From Eukaryota sp. TZLM1-RC (taxonomy: Eukaryota > Metamonada: BaSk clade), in the NCBI GenBank assembly GCA_040285825.1, contig JAUPSS010000007.1:2826689-2890688 (forward strand): a stretch of DNA of 64,000 nt. The letters are read 5' to 3'. Below the pieces are notes generated by a model. That model was not told the origin of the DNA. It did not search any database and worked only from the letters and a program-made list of their open reading frames with translations. Of this stretch, positions 24,239-34,164 are shown piece after piece; positions within the stretch are counted from its first letter, which is position 1; every line of letters begins with the position of its first letter. A program made the translations under genes and the position numbers.

Positions 24239-24985
24239 ATGTCTTCCGCTCAACAACTTTTTGAAGAAGGTAAGCAATGCCTGGATGCGAAAAACTATGA
24301 CGAGGCTGTTCGACTTTTGCGGGAAGCTATCGATCTAGGATCTGCTGAAGCTATGTCAACTTTAGGATTCTGTTACGACAATGGTTTTGGTGTAGAAAAG
24401 AACATTGATAATGCTGTATATTGGTACAAAAAATCAGCCGATAATGGCTTCGCAAGAGCTGCAGCTAATGTAGGCTCCTGCTACTATCATGGAGATGGTG
24501 TTCCTCAAGATTACTCTGTAGCTATAAAATTTTATCAACAGGCCGCAGATCAGAATTGTAAGTATGGTTCTACTTGGTTAGGAGTCTGTTATGAACGAGG
24601 ACATGGTGTTGAACAAGATATTGCTAAAGCAATCAAGTGGTATGAAACAGCCGTAGATCTTGACAGTAACGAAGCACAATTTAATCTTGCTCGTTTATAT
24701 GCAAAGGGACACGGAATCAAACGTGATTTCAAGAAGGCACTTGCCCTCTATACTAAAGCTGCCGAGGGAGGTAACTCTATGGCTATGCTCAACTTAGGTG
24801 TCATGTATGCTCAAGGTCACGTTGTTGGACAAAACTATGAAGAAGCCTTCAACTGGTTTCAAAAGGCAGCCAATTTAGGAGATACACATGCAATGTATAA
24901 CCTGAGTCGTTGTTATAAGGAAGGCCTTGGAGTCGAACGGGATTTAGACAAGGCCAAATATTGGTCTGAGAAGTCAGAGAACTGA
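24239..24985 (+). CDS. Sel1-like repeat (SLR) protein
   Basis: 248 residues, no intron. A short N-terminal TPR-like helix pair (AQQLFEEGKQCLDAKNYDEAVRLL) is followed by six ~36-residue Sel1 repeats of the form A...LG..Y..G.GV..D...A..WY.KAA..G (residues ~34-248). There is no signal peptide or kinase domain, so it is probably a cytosolic adaptor scaffold. Such repeats bind peptides in ER-associated degradation and signalling complexes, but nothing here names the partner. The ATG at 24239 starts the first helix and follows a pyrimidine-rich leader. Confidence 0.9.
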   Translation: MSSAQQLFEEGKQCLDAKNYDEAVRLLREAIDLGSAEAMSTLGFCYDNGFGVEKNIDNAVYWYKKSADNGFARAAANVGSCYYHGDGVPQDYSVAIKFYQQAADQNCKYGSTWLGVCYERGHGVEQDIAKAIKWYETAVDLDSNEAQFNLARLYAKGHGIKRDFKKALALYTKAAEGGNSMAMLNLGVMYAQGHVVGQNYEEAFNWFQKAANLGDTHAMYNLSRCYKEGLGVERDLDKAKYWSEKSEN

Positions 24986-25593
24986 TCAATCATTTGTGAT
25001 TGATTGATAGGTATTCTTTTTTTAGGAATTTCAATAATGGTAAATGTAAAACACTTTTATCGAAATCAATTAGTGAAATTGAACCTTTAAACCTAAAATT
25101 CTAATGTGATTCAGAATTTACTCACCTGAAACGGACTAATATTTTCTACCACATAGATGTGCTTCAATGTCTTTTCATGGATTCAGTCATATCGTCCTAT
25201 TATACATGCTGTCGCTGCTTTAAGTTCTGGTCCAATCAATAATGTTTCTTGCTGGTTATTTTAAAAGTTTGCAAATGTAACCCTTCAATTTACAGAATTT
25301 AACTTTGTGTAGTTTGTGCTGTTTCAGAATTTTTAGAAGAATCGATCTCTTTAGAAACGTTATGTCAATCAATTTTTTTCATAGAACACATAGCAAACAA
25401 CATCCTTATTTTATTCGTGACAATTCAACATATTGCTAAAACAATAATAAGATTCATTAACAAGAATAAAAGAAAACTATATAAAAAATTGACTAATTTA
25501 CTAAATGAATAATTGCTTTGGATAATAATGTTGCTGTACTAAATACAAAATAAAAAAAAACACGCTTAAATAGACTAAAGAACAAAAATAAAA
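24986..25593. other. intergenic between convergent genes, no gene seen
   Basis: AT-rich 3' flank shared by the Sel1-repeat gene (+) and the lysine-rich gene (-). Nothing else supportable. Confidence 0.55.
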
Positions 25594-26346
25594 CTATTCA
25601 ATCAATTTCTTATCTTTTTTGGATTTCTTTTTGGTCTTTTCCCCTTTACTCTTCTTTCTCCTTCCTTCCTTATCCTTTTTCCTTCTCTTCTTCTTTTCAA
25701 TCACCTCAAATGCTGAATCAGGCAAATACACAGAGGCATCTACCACTGGTGAAGGAGGTGTCACTGCCAACACATTACAGCTAGGCGATGACGGTCTGGG
25801 GGGTAAAAACTTGGGCTGAACATGTTCTTTTGTACTACATGGTTCTGAAATGACTTCTACAGTGGGATTGGGCAGTGGTGATATTGTGATCAGGTGTGTA
25901 AAGGGATGTGAAGTCAGGCATGAGAGTGTTTCATTGGGTACAATGGTATGTAGATCATTGCTATCTAGGACTGCGAATAAGACCTGTAAATTAGACGTAG
26001 CATCTGTAGGGTGGGGTACTGTGAAAGTCTGGGGAGAAGTTGATGAGAAATCAAAAGAAAGAGGTGTTGTGAGTTGTTCTAGAGTTGTGATGTCAATTGG
26101 CTTAGCTAGTCGAAATAAGATTTTGTAGGAGGCATCAGAAAACAAGGAAGACAGTGAACAATCCATTGAAGTTTCAGTGAAATTGGATTCTGGTTGGAAC
26201 CGATCTTCAAGGCGAAGAGGTTTAGGCTCTGTGAGGTCCTTAGGAGTGGTATCAACAACACGTTTACGTTTACTTGCTGAAGAGGATGTCTTGTCTCTTT
26301 TAGAGGAAGTACGCTTGCGTTTTTCCTTCTTGACAGACTCAGTCAT
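25594..26346 (-). CDS. lysine-rich protein, possibly RNA polymerase I subunit RPA34-like
   Basis: 250 residues, start ATG at 26346. A basic N-terminus (KKEKRKRTSSKRDK), a predicted beta-rich middle (YKILFRLAKPIDITTLEQL ... HPFTHLITISPLPNP ... PKFLPPRPSS) and a strongly basic KKxKK tail (last ~40 residues). This order (a beta domain with a Pro-rich exit and a Lys tail) recalls the A34.5/CD3EAP family of Pol I subunits, but similarity by eye is weak. The basic tail at least suggests a nuclear or nucleolar site. No conserved catalytic motif. Confidence 0.45.
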   Translation of the reverse strand: MTESVKKEKRKRTSSKRDKTSSSASKRKRVVDTTPKDLTEPKPLRLEDRFQPESNFTETSMDCSLSSLFSDASYKILFRLAKPIDITTLEQLTTPLSFDFSSTSPQTFTVPHPTDATSNLQVLFAVLDSNDLHTIVPNETLSCLTSHPFTHLITISPLPNPTVEVISEPCSTKEHVQPKFLPPRPSSPSCNVLAVTPPSPVVDASVYLPDSAFEVIEKKKRRKKDKEGRRKKSKGEKTKKKSKKDKKLIE

Positions 26347-26388
26347 TGATGTAGGAGGTAGATGATCAGTTACTATTTTGGAAAAACA

Positions 26389-26614
26389 ATGTCGTACTGG
26401 GTATTTCACTTATTATGCGCTCCCATGTGAAATTCACTCATGTATTCAACTTTCTCAATGTCTACTCACAGACTGTAAGAGACATGTAGCGTCATTTGAC
26501 AAAGATAATCATGATCTTCGTCAATGGGTTACCTCACTTAAATACACCTACTGCTTTCACAGAACAAAGCCTCACGACTTGATGTATCTCAGTGGACCTA
26601 CCAAATGCTACTAA
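26389..26614 (+). CDS. possible small Cys-rich protein, structure uncertain
   Basis: An open frame ending at 26614 reads CEIHSCIQLSQCLLTDCKRHVASF and RQWVTSLKYTYCFHRTKPHD. It has no in-frame ATG; the only nearby ATG (26389) is in another frame, so an intron would be needed and I could not place one with the usual signals. It lies divergently next to the lysine-rich gene. It may be non-coding. Confidence 0.22.
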
Positions 26615-26799
26615 GGCATTTGTAGATCGGTCTCAAAAGTTTCTAAAAAATTAAGAATAAAATAAAAAACTCTAAAAATACAATAAAATTTTTTCGAAAG
26701 TTCTAGTTTCTGTATGCTCAGGCTCCTCATTCATTTCCTCAACAGAGCTTGTGGGCAAATGTATCTTTCCCACCATAATTCCGCTTTCTTCTTAATTTG

Positions 26800-28553
26800 A
26801 ATATTTTTTTTAAAAAAACTGGAATATTTATTGAGATAAAAATAACCATCTAGAATTCAATATCCTCCAAACAAGCGTCACTATTACTGAACCTACTCAC
26901 AGCATTACGTTCATATTCTACACCAATAGCTAAAAGTGCCTTTGAAATCATTGTTGGAATAGACTTGAAAATGCAAAAAACAATTCTATTTAACCAGAAA
27001 GTGGAGTTCATTGTTTTACCAGACCTATTCAGTAACATTTTTTTAAAATTTTCCAAAAAGTGCAAGCCTGAAGGTCCAATATTGCCAAAAAGAGAAATTG
27101 CAAACGGCACAAACTGATATTTCACATGTTCCACTCTACCTAACTGTGCCAAAGGTTCTTCATATTTTTTTATCTTCTTTTTTTCGGCGTTAGATAACGG
27201 CGAGTCAGCGGAATACACTAAACGAGCAGCAGAATTTTTGCAAACATCCACTGAGACAACGTCTACAACATTGAGAACACCATCGATCCCTGGAGCTACT
27301 AAATCTGCCCTTCTTTTACCAAAGGAATCATCAGTTTGATCTGAAGACAGCTTACGTACTAGTGGCTCAATAAATGCCTCTATATTGAAACTTTTGCACA
27401 TGGCATATAATTGATCACGAACTGAGTCATGAACAAGTGAGCGATAAGTTATGAAATACTTACAGTTTAAAATATGGGAAAGCGTAACAACACTCTTGCA
27501 GCGACAAATTAAATCATTTGGCAATGAACAAGGCCATAGAAAACATCTCAATCTCATTGCAGTGGTCCATTGGTGATCATTAAGTAGAAGGCCGTAAATT
27601 TTGGGAATTTGGGAGATTAAGCAACTTGAGCAACTGTCTTCAAGATCAATCAAAAAGTTTGCAAAAACGGGATTTTTTTCCTTAGCCAAGCTAAGACGTA
27701 CAATATAATCCAAGTTTTCTAAAACTTTCAAAATTTTTTTCTGCAATTTTGCAAAAGTCAATGGTAAGGAGAGCAAGCTTCTTGAAGGAAGTTCCACAAT
27801 ATCAGAGGGGAAACATTTAGCCCAAATATTGGGTGAAAGAGTTTCAATTTCCTGTTGCAAAGAAATAAGATAGGAGCTGCCACAATTTTCAATGAGATGA
27901 ATTTTTTCAGGAAAACGATTCACAAATTCATAAATAAAATTCTTTCCACCTCCAATAAAGGCAGCTTTACAAAGGTAGCTTGACTTATGAAATTCAACAC
28001 CACCAAAATTTGTACCACAAAAAATGTGGCTTCGTAACTGAGATGCATCAATTTCCAATAATTTTGCTAAAAAATTAGTTCTTTGTTCATTAAAAATGCG
28101 ACAGAACTCCAAGGAAATTGATGGTGATGTTGATCTCAAAATATGAGTAAATTTTCCAGAATAACAGATTTTGAGGAAAAAGAATTTCAAATGTTTCTCA
28201 ATATTTAAATTTTCTATTGATTCTAATTCATTTCCAAATTGAGTCAACAGAGTCGAAAGTTGGCATTTGACTTCTTCAATATTTCCGAGATAACAACCCA
28301 AAAAACGAAAACCAGACTGATCATAATTAATAAAGGGGACATTGACATCATTAATGAAAAAATCAATTGGTTCATGGCCAATAATCAAACATTTGGAGAT
28401 ATTCAATAAGAGACCAATATCTTCATAACGCTGTTGAATAAAAGTTGCTATTTGTTTCAGAATTGTAATAGGAGCAATTACAGAAATGTCATCCATATAT
28501 GCTACAATATCTATTTCTGGGAATATTTTTTGCATCGGAAATATCTCTGTCAT
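26800..28553 (-). mobile_element. 5'-truncated non-LTR retrotransposon, family 4, with an intact 567-codon frame
   Basis: The frame 28553-26850 is uninterrupted. It starts just before the catalytic YMDD (near 28488-28500) and runs through the thumb, the CRCKSVVTLSHILNC knuckle, the SVRDQLY helix and the REL core RRADLVAPG..NVVDVVSVDVC to LEDIEF. The fingers and half of the palm are missing, so it cannot be a working RT. The frame being open for 1.7 kb shows the insertion is young. The 3' UTR reads on the minus strand to about 26800 and includes CTCAATAAATATTCC. Broken relatives are at 32165-32437 and 33643-33947. Confidence 0.88.
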
Positions 28554-28834
28554 TTACTATTTGACACTCAATACAAATATGTATCTGCCATGAGCCTGCT
28601 TCAATATTGTCGGCCATACAACAACTGGACAGTTTGCTTGTGTTAAATTCACTGGTTGACAAGTTCTTCACGTTCTTTTGATAACACAACCTTTTTCTGA
28701 AAGCCCTTGCTGATCCATATCGATTAATTTCTCGGCAATGAGAAGGGATATTAGGAGAACCCACAGCAAGGTACAGTTTTTAAGGATGTCCAGCCAGCCT
28801 TTGAAATTTTTTGAGGCGCCCTCGAAACCGTTTC

Positions 28835-29510
28835 TCTTTGCGATTCATTGAACCAAGATTTCCTCTACAAAATCTTGATCTCCTTGTTTTCTCGTCCTTG
28901 CTTCTCTTATTCGATAAAAAACCGAGGCAGTCTATTTATTATAGCAAATTGAATTCGCAACCGCCACAAAAAGACATCAAGTCTCTTCATTGTTTGTGTT
29001 TTCTGAAACCAATCTTTGAAACTCATCCAAAAAATTTCCTGCTTCTACTGATAGTCTTATGTTTGTAGAGAAAGCGGAATCAAAAAAAACTAGTGGTGTT
29101 TTTCTTTCAGTATTAACTTCTTCAATATGTTTATCATATTTTCTATGTTTTTCTTTTGCTTTAAAAACAAGAGCACTCACAAGATTAAGTTTTCTTCTGT
29201 GAACCAAAGTATCATTTGCAACATAACATGAGACAAAGTCAACAATAGCTTCAGAATTATCAATCCAATCACAGTATAAATCACCTCTATGATCAGAACC
29301 AAAATTATGCAATAACAGTGTTTCCTTCAGCAGGGGCTCTGTGATAAACGAGATTCTTGCAGTTTGTGCCATATTGAAAACAGTGTCTCTAACAGCATCA
29401 TGTAATGAAGAACGATAAGTTATCAATTTGGGACACATTTGAGAAAAATTATTCAAATTTGATCTCATATTTATTACAAAAACTTCATTAAAGGCACATA
29501 GACCAATCTT
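28835..29510 (-). mobile_element. family D retroelement fragment (knuckle and REL part)
   Basis: The minus strand reads LITYRSSLHDAVRDTVF, HRGDLYCDWIDNSEAIVDFV and KAKEKHRKYDKHIEEV, then after a frameshift the RIQFAIINRLPRFF tail. The knuckle region is partly deleted. The left end reaches about 28835. No target-site duplication could be recognised. Confidence 0.82.
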
Positions 29511-29764
29511 CGTGGCACTTACTGTTTTTAAAACAACTGAGTTAAAAATAAGGACCATTGTATTTCAACTCTACATATTTGCTAGAGCATTAACAATTGT
29601 CAATCAATCAGTTGATTGATAACAATGATTGAAAAATGGAGTTCTAAATCAATTTAATTTAAATAGGAGCAGCAACAAGAGCAAACTTTAAATTGAATAA
29701 AACAATACCCAATGATGTGAAGACAACTGGCGAAATTTACAAAAAGAAAACAATCAACACAAAT

Positions 29765-30151
29765 CTATGGTGAAAATGACACAATCTCACGAGTTAGATG
29801 GCTGATCTGTTGACGAAGACTCTCACAAACTTCAGTTCCTTCCCTATGAAGGTTTTTCAGTTCACCTACTTTTGTCGTATACGTTTCCTGTAATTCACCA
29901 AACACTGTAGCATCAGGTTTGTCGGGTATGCTGTCAATGAGATCATCAATTGTTTTAGACTTTGTAACAATTTGATCAACTTTTTCGGTTATAAAGTCTT
30001 CGACATTGAGAGATGTACCCTCTAAACACCCATGTAGAGTACCATCTTCATCAACAGAGGGTGCAAATCTGATGAGATTTCCCACTGAGTCAAGAAATAA
30101 TTCAGAGAGTTTATCAAGTTCATCATAAACAAGATCGATGCTAGAAGTCAT
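29765..30151 (-). CDS. MED21: probable Mediator complex subunit 21 (Med21/Srb7)
   Basis: 128 residues, start ATG at 30151 (MTSSIDLVYDEL). The fold pattern matches Med21: a first helix with DELDKLSELFLDSVGNLIRFAP, then EKVDQIVTKSKTIDDLIDSIPD (the family's ak.id.LIdsLP), then a long coiled-coil helix (TTKVGELKNLHREGTEVCESLRQQISHLTREIV). The length is close to that of the human protein. Med21 pairs with Med7 in the Mediator middle module and bridges activators to RNA polymerase II. It is divergent from ArfGAP with 110 bp between start codons, so they probably share a promoter region. Another short coiled-coil protein is the alternative. Confidence 0.6.
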   Translation of the reverse strand: MTSSIDLVYDELDKLSELFLDSVGNLIRFAPSVDEDGTLHGCLEGTSLNVEDFITEKVDQIVTKSKTIDDLIDSIPDKPDATVFGELQETYTTKVGELKNLHREGTEVCESLRQQISHLTREIVSFSP

Positions 30152-30261
30152 CAATACCCAATTCAAATGGTATTATGAAGAATTGAGGAATTCCAAACAT
30201 TGTGTGAATTCCTCTTTGTGTCTGCGGACCCTCCTCTTGCTACCCCCATTTCCTCTTCTCC

Positions 30262-31233
30262 ATGCCTTCTTCAAGCTCAACTAAATCCATCTCTGAACGT
30301 CTTAACATTTGCCGACGTACTGGTGGCAACAAATACTGCTTTGACTGCGGTAGTATGAATCCCGCCTGGGCTTCCGTCTCCTTGGGTGTCTTTATTTGTA
30401 TCAATTGTTCTGGTTCACACCGTGGCTACGGTGCTAGTATTTCTTTCGTTCGCTCCTGTGACCTTGACGAATGGACTGACGAACAAGTCCGTAAAATGGA
30501 GATTGCCGGAAATGATCGTGGGAAACGCTGTCTAAAAGGCCACAAAGACGCTTTCCGTAGAAGAGATGTACTATCTCGCTTATACCGCAGCAAAGAATGG
30601 CAACAGTATGCTCATCAGCTCAAACGAGAGGTCCAAACAGGCCGTGTGCAGTGTCCTGAACCAGAAGATAACGAGGAAGAAGAGCCTCCGCAACCAGAAA
30701 TTCACCAACCTCAACCCATAGAAGAAGATCTTTCAGAACTGAGCCTGTCTGATCGTTCTTCTCCTAACCTGTGCTCCCCTGCTAACCCCAAGACAAAAAC
30801 AAGGAAGAAGAGGAGTAAGCATTCTAGACTGGGTGGAGAAAAACTGGATGTTACAGACGATTTCGATGCATGGCTCAGCAAGGGTGCAGGTAAGGATACT
30901 TCTTCATATGAAGCAAAGAGAAATCAACGTGAACGCTTGCGTACAACTTCTCCACGTACTTCTTCTCCTGGACTACACTCTTCGCAAACCTCATCCCCCA
31001 GAACTGCCTCTCCGTCAATGGACTATGGAATCGGGTCGAATGGAGGTATAGGTTCCCGATCTGTCAATTCCTCCACTAATGGTGATTTGTCTGTGGCCTT
31101 TAAGGAAAAATGGGATTGGTTGAGGTCCAATACGGCAAAGGGATTTTCAAGGGCTGCAGAAGCTACTCAGCAGTTTTATAAATCCAGTTCAGAGGTTATT
31201 TCAGAAAAGGTTCGCGATATTAGAAATAGATAG
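30262..31233 (+). CDS. ArfGAP domain protein (ARFGAP1/Gcs1-like)
   Basis: 323 residues, no intron. The ArfGAP zinc module is CFDC-x16-CINC (Cys26, 29, 46, 49), followed by the catalytic arginine in GSHRGYG (Arg54) and the helix [16 protein letters not shown]. It stimulates GTP hydrolysis on Arf in COPI coat cycling. The C-terminal half is acidic, then Ser/Thr/Pro-rich (~150-270), and ends with [20 protein letters not shown], an amphipathic-looking stretch like the membrane-curvature sensors of ArfGAP1. The start at 30262 follows a pyrimidine-rich leader (CCTCTTCTCC). Confidence 0.92.
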   Translation: MPSSSSTKSISERLNICRRTGGNKYCFDCGSMNPAWASVSLGVFICINCSGSHRGYGASISFVRSCDLDEWTDEQVRKMEIAGNDRGKRCLKGHKDAFRRRDVLSRLYRSKEWQQYAHQLKREVQTGRVQCPEPEDNEEEEPPQPEIHQPQPIEEDLSELSLSDRSSPNLCSPANPKTKTRKKRSKHSRLGGEKLDVTDDFDAWLSKGAGKDTSSYEAKRNQRERLRTTSPRTSSPGLHSSQTSSPRTASPSMDYGIGSNGGIGSRSVNSSTNGDLSVAFKEKWDWLRSNTAKGFSRAAEATQQFYKSSSEVISEKVRDIRNR

Positions 31234-31599
31234 GATTTTTGGGGGTTTAATGATTTGTTTTTTATTATTATTATTATTATTATTATTTTTAGTTAATTGA
31301 TTTAAATATTTATTCTTTTTGTTTTGTATTACATATGTTTGAATTCGAATATAATTGTTCCTTTTTATTGAGTTCTTTCGCTGAAGAAACTTGGCATCTC
31401 AGATACAATAGTCCAAAGAAAAGATGCTCCATTAGCTTCAAATATAAAGGAAGTCTATTGCGTGATTTTGTTGTTGTCGTTGATGCGGGATATTTGCTTT
31501 ATTAATAATGATTTTTGAGTGAAATTCCGAAACAATAAAACTTCTCCACATTGCTAAATCTTACATCTTTATCAAATATTACAATAGCTTTATTTCTTC
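31234..31599 (+). other. intergenic, includes an (ATT)n microsatellite
   Basis: An ATT trinucleotide repeat of about eight units lies at ~31262-31288, just after the ArfGAP stop. The rest is the AT-rich upstream region of LSm5. Confidence 0.7.
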
Positions 31600-31912
31600 A
31601 TGTCTGTCGATCCAGCATCTGTCTCTGAGGTAATGCCACTTGAGCTTCTCGATAAGGCTACTGGTTCGGCTGTTCTAGTTCTGCTCAAGTCGAATCAAGA
31701 ATATCAAGGAACCCTTGTAGGTTTTGATCAATTTACAAGCATGTTGTCTTTCTACAGCTAACACCAGATCTCATATTAGAGAATGTAACAGAACGGTATG
31801 CATTTACATCACTAACTCTAGCAAGTTTGACGAAGATGGCAGCACTACAGAAATCAGTCATAAGAAGATGTTGTTGAATGGTGCACATATCGGAAGTATA
31901 ATACCTCAGTAA
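31600..31912 (+). CDS. LSM5: U6 snRNA-associated Sm-like protein LSm5 (two ultrashort introns)
   Basis: 85 residues from exons 31600-31738, 31768-31795 and 31822-31912. Sm1 motif: MPLELLDKATGSAVLVLLKSN and YQGTLVGFDQFTNLILENVTE. Sm2 motif: KMLLNGAHIGSIIP, the IxGxxI-type end of LSm5. The spliced middle (GFDQFTNLILENVTER) matches the family residue for residue, which fixes both introns. LSm5 is part of the LSm2-8 ring on U6 and the LSm1-7 ring in mRNA decay. Intron 1 has GC instead of GT at its 5' end. Without splicing the frame stops in the middle of the Sm fold. Confidence 0.88.
31739..31767 (+). other. 29-nt GC-AG intron in LSm5
   Basis: 5' GCATGT, 3' CTAACACCAG. Phase 1. Only this boundary choice gives FTNLILENVTE in register with the family; every GT start nearby breaks the frame or the Sm1 motif. 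Confidence 0.8.
31796..31821 (+). other. 26-nt intron in LSm5
   Basis: 5' GTATGC, 3' CTAACTCTAG. Phase 2. The shortest intron found in the window. It joins NVTER to KFDEDGSTTEI. Confidence 0.87.
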
Positions 31913-32164
31913 CAGTTTCAGCTTGTTTTTGTTGTTTTATTTTTTTACTTCTTAATTTATGTTTAATAGTAATCATCAGACACATGATCTTTTTCTTCAT
32001 ACAGCTTTCGTTTGCTTATAAATCGACATTATTAATTTCAATTTTTAGAATTAGTTGTTTAAAAAGATTACAAACAGATATTCAGCAAAAATTTCAATCA
32101 AAAAAAGCTCGTATAAGGTGTGCTTCAACGGCATCTGAAATGTGCAATTGTTTTTTTAATACTG

Positions 32165-32437
32165 TTTTTGATTGAAATACAATTCTGTCTAGTATTCAAT
32201 ATCCTCCAAACTAGCATCACTTTTACTAAACCTACTCACAGCATATCGTTCATATTCGACACCAATAGCTAACAGTGCCTTAGAAATCATTGTTGGAACA
32301 TCCACAACGTTTAGAACACCATCGATCCCTGGAGTTTCTAAATCTGCCCTTCTTTTACCAAAGGAATCATCGGTTTGATCTGGAGATAGCTTAAGAACTA
32401 AACGTTCAATAAATGCCTCTATATTGAAACTTTTGCA
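32165..32437 (-). mobile_element. family 4 retroelement fragment, left part of a copy split by family D
   Basis: Encodes KSFNIEAFIERLVLKLSPDQ..RRADLETPGIDGVLNVVDV joined by an internal deletion to PTMISKALLAIGVEYER..SLEDIEY. It is interrupted at AACTTTTGCA (32428-32437); the other half is at 33643-33947. Confidence 0.85.
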
Positions 32438-33642
32438 GAAATGCAATTTTTAAGTTTTCTGAAAGATTTGCTGATTGGGAAGATTGATTAATGACAACGC
32501 AAAATTTCACTGTTTTTGCATTAAATGAAGAAATTTCAAAAATTGATGTAGAAAATTGGAGTCGATGCTTTTCCAAATCATTCAATGGCAATATTCCAGA
32601 AAAGAATGTTTTAAATTTGAAGTACACTCTTCGAACATTACAATAACGATTGACTGGAATGTATGAAAATGATCTTTATAATAATATATGCAGCTCGGCT
32701 GTTTTAAATCAAGATCTTCACTCATTGTTATTGGAAAGGGGTGTTTGTGAAAATAGGTCATCAGAGTCTTCACTTTTTGTAGCCATTGTACCACGAAGAT
32801 TTGCATTGTGTGCCACTAATGAAGCATTTGTAACAAAAATGAGATTATATTTGTATATCCCCATCAATCAAATTATTATCAAAAGAAAAATGTATTTGTT
32901 CGAATTCACCTCAACTCACTTTGCACCATGCTCTGAATTGTTCTAAATTGAAAACTTATCGTTCTGCATTACATGATGCTGTTAGAGACAGAGTTTTCAA
33001 TATGGCACAAACTTTTACTAAAGAGCTTTTGCTGAAGGAAACAATGTCTCTGAATAATTTTGGTTCTGATGATAGAGGTGATGTATACTGTGATTGGATT
33101 GATAACTCTGAAGCTATTGTTGACTTTGTCTTATGTAGTGTTGCAAATGACACTTTGGTTCACGGATGAAAACTTAATCCTATAAGTGCTCTTGATTTTA
33201 AAGCAAAAGAAAAACATAGAAAATATGATAAAGATATCGAAGAAGCTAATGCTGGTAGAAATACACAGCTAGTTTTCATTGTTTTCCCATTTTCGATAAA
33301 CAGAAGACTATCAGTAGAACAAGAAACTTTTTTGAATGACTTCAAAAAATGGTTCAAGAAAAAGCAATGAAAAGATTTGATTTTTTATGGCGTTCTCGGA
33401 TTCACTTTGCCATTATCAATAGATTACCTCGTTTTTTCAATCGAATAAGAGAAGCTTTAGCCAGACAGCAAACAGATCAAGATTTTGTAGAGGAAATCTT
33501 GGTTCAATGATATTCGTCCCATTAGTTATGACTCAATTTAATTAAGTGTGCATGTTCAATAAATATTTTCATTGGTCCGATTTCTGAATCAGTGGATTAG
33601 TGGTTTTACCTCGTGTGCTTTTGTTCTCAATCAATATTAATT
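32438..33642 (+). mobile_element. family D retroelement inserted into a family 4 copy
   Basis: 5'-truncated; starts GAAATGCAATTTTTAAG (thumb) and carries the linker, VPRRFALCATNEAFVTKMRL, knuckle, AVRDRVF, DDRGDVYCDWIDNSEAIVDF and the C-terminal helix, with several frameshifts and stops. Flanked by a 10-bp duplication AACTTTTGCA (32428-32437 and 33643-33652). The 3' end continues past the usual family D UTR into TTGGTCCGATTTCTGAATCA, which also follows the copy at 49319-50003, and into a short family D internal piece (TTACCTCGTGTGCTTTTGTT) at ~33606-33625. Confidence 0.88.
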
Positions 33643-33947
33643 AACTTTTGCACATGGCATATAATTGATCACGAACTGAGTCATGAACAATTGAGCGATA
33701 ACTTATAAAATATTTGCAGTTTAAAATATGGGAAAGCGTAACCACACTCTTACAGCGACAAATTAAATCGTTCTGTAACGAACAAGGCCATAAGAAATAT
33801 CTCATTCTCACTGCAGTGGTCCATTGGTGATCACTAAATAGAAGGCCGTAATGTTGGCAATTTGGGAGATTAGGCAATTTGAGCAACTGTCTTCAAGATC
33901 AATCAAAAAGTTTGCAATCAAGGGATTTTTAGCCAAACTAAGACATG
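33643..33947 (-). mobile_element. family 4 retroelement fragment, right part of the split copy
   Basis: The minus strand reads HYGLLFSDHQWTTAVRMRYF, CRCKSVVTLSHILNCKYF and SVRDQLYAMCKS, continuing into 32437 across the family D insertion. It ends ~60 bp before the tRNA-Gly gene. Confidence 0.87.
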
Positions 33948-34008
33948 CGCACACGTGTAATTCTTAAACTAAAATGGAATTTTTGAACCCAAAACAAAGT
34001 GTAAAATT

Positions 34009-34078
34009 GCGTCAGCCGGGAATCGAACCCGGGTCATCTGCTTGGAAGGCAGGCATACTACCACTGTACTACTAACGC
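34009..34078 (-). tRNA. tRNA-Gly (anticodon TCC)
   Basis: 70 nt on the minus strand. Acceptor GCGTTAG/CTGACGC (one G-T pair); anticodon arm CCTGC-CTTCCAA-GCAGA with anticodon TCC; T arm CCGGG-TTCGATT-CCCGG; 4-nt variable loop. It closely resembles eukaryotic tRNA-Gly(UCC). The first anticodon-stem pair is C-A. No intron. Confidence 0.93.
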
Positions 34079-34164
34079 TTACATTTCCATCTGCCCATCA
34101 CATGTTTAGCCTATAGAATGGACAACATTACCGGTTAACAATTTAATGATCTTCTCTTTGATCA

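Noticed and set aside
31724-31912. Separate small ORF overlapping LSm5
   Set aside because: It is LSm5 exon 3 preceded by intron and out-of-frame exon sequence; splicing explains it.
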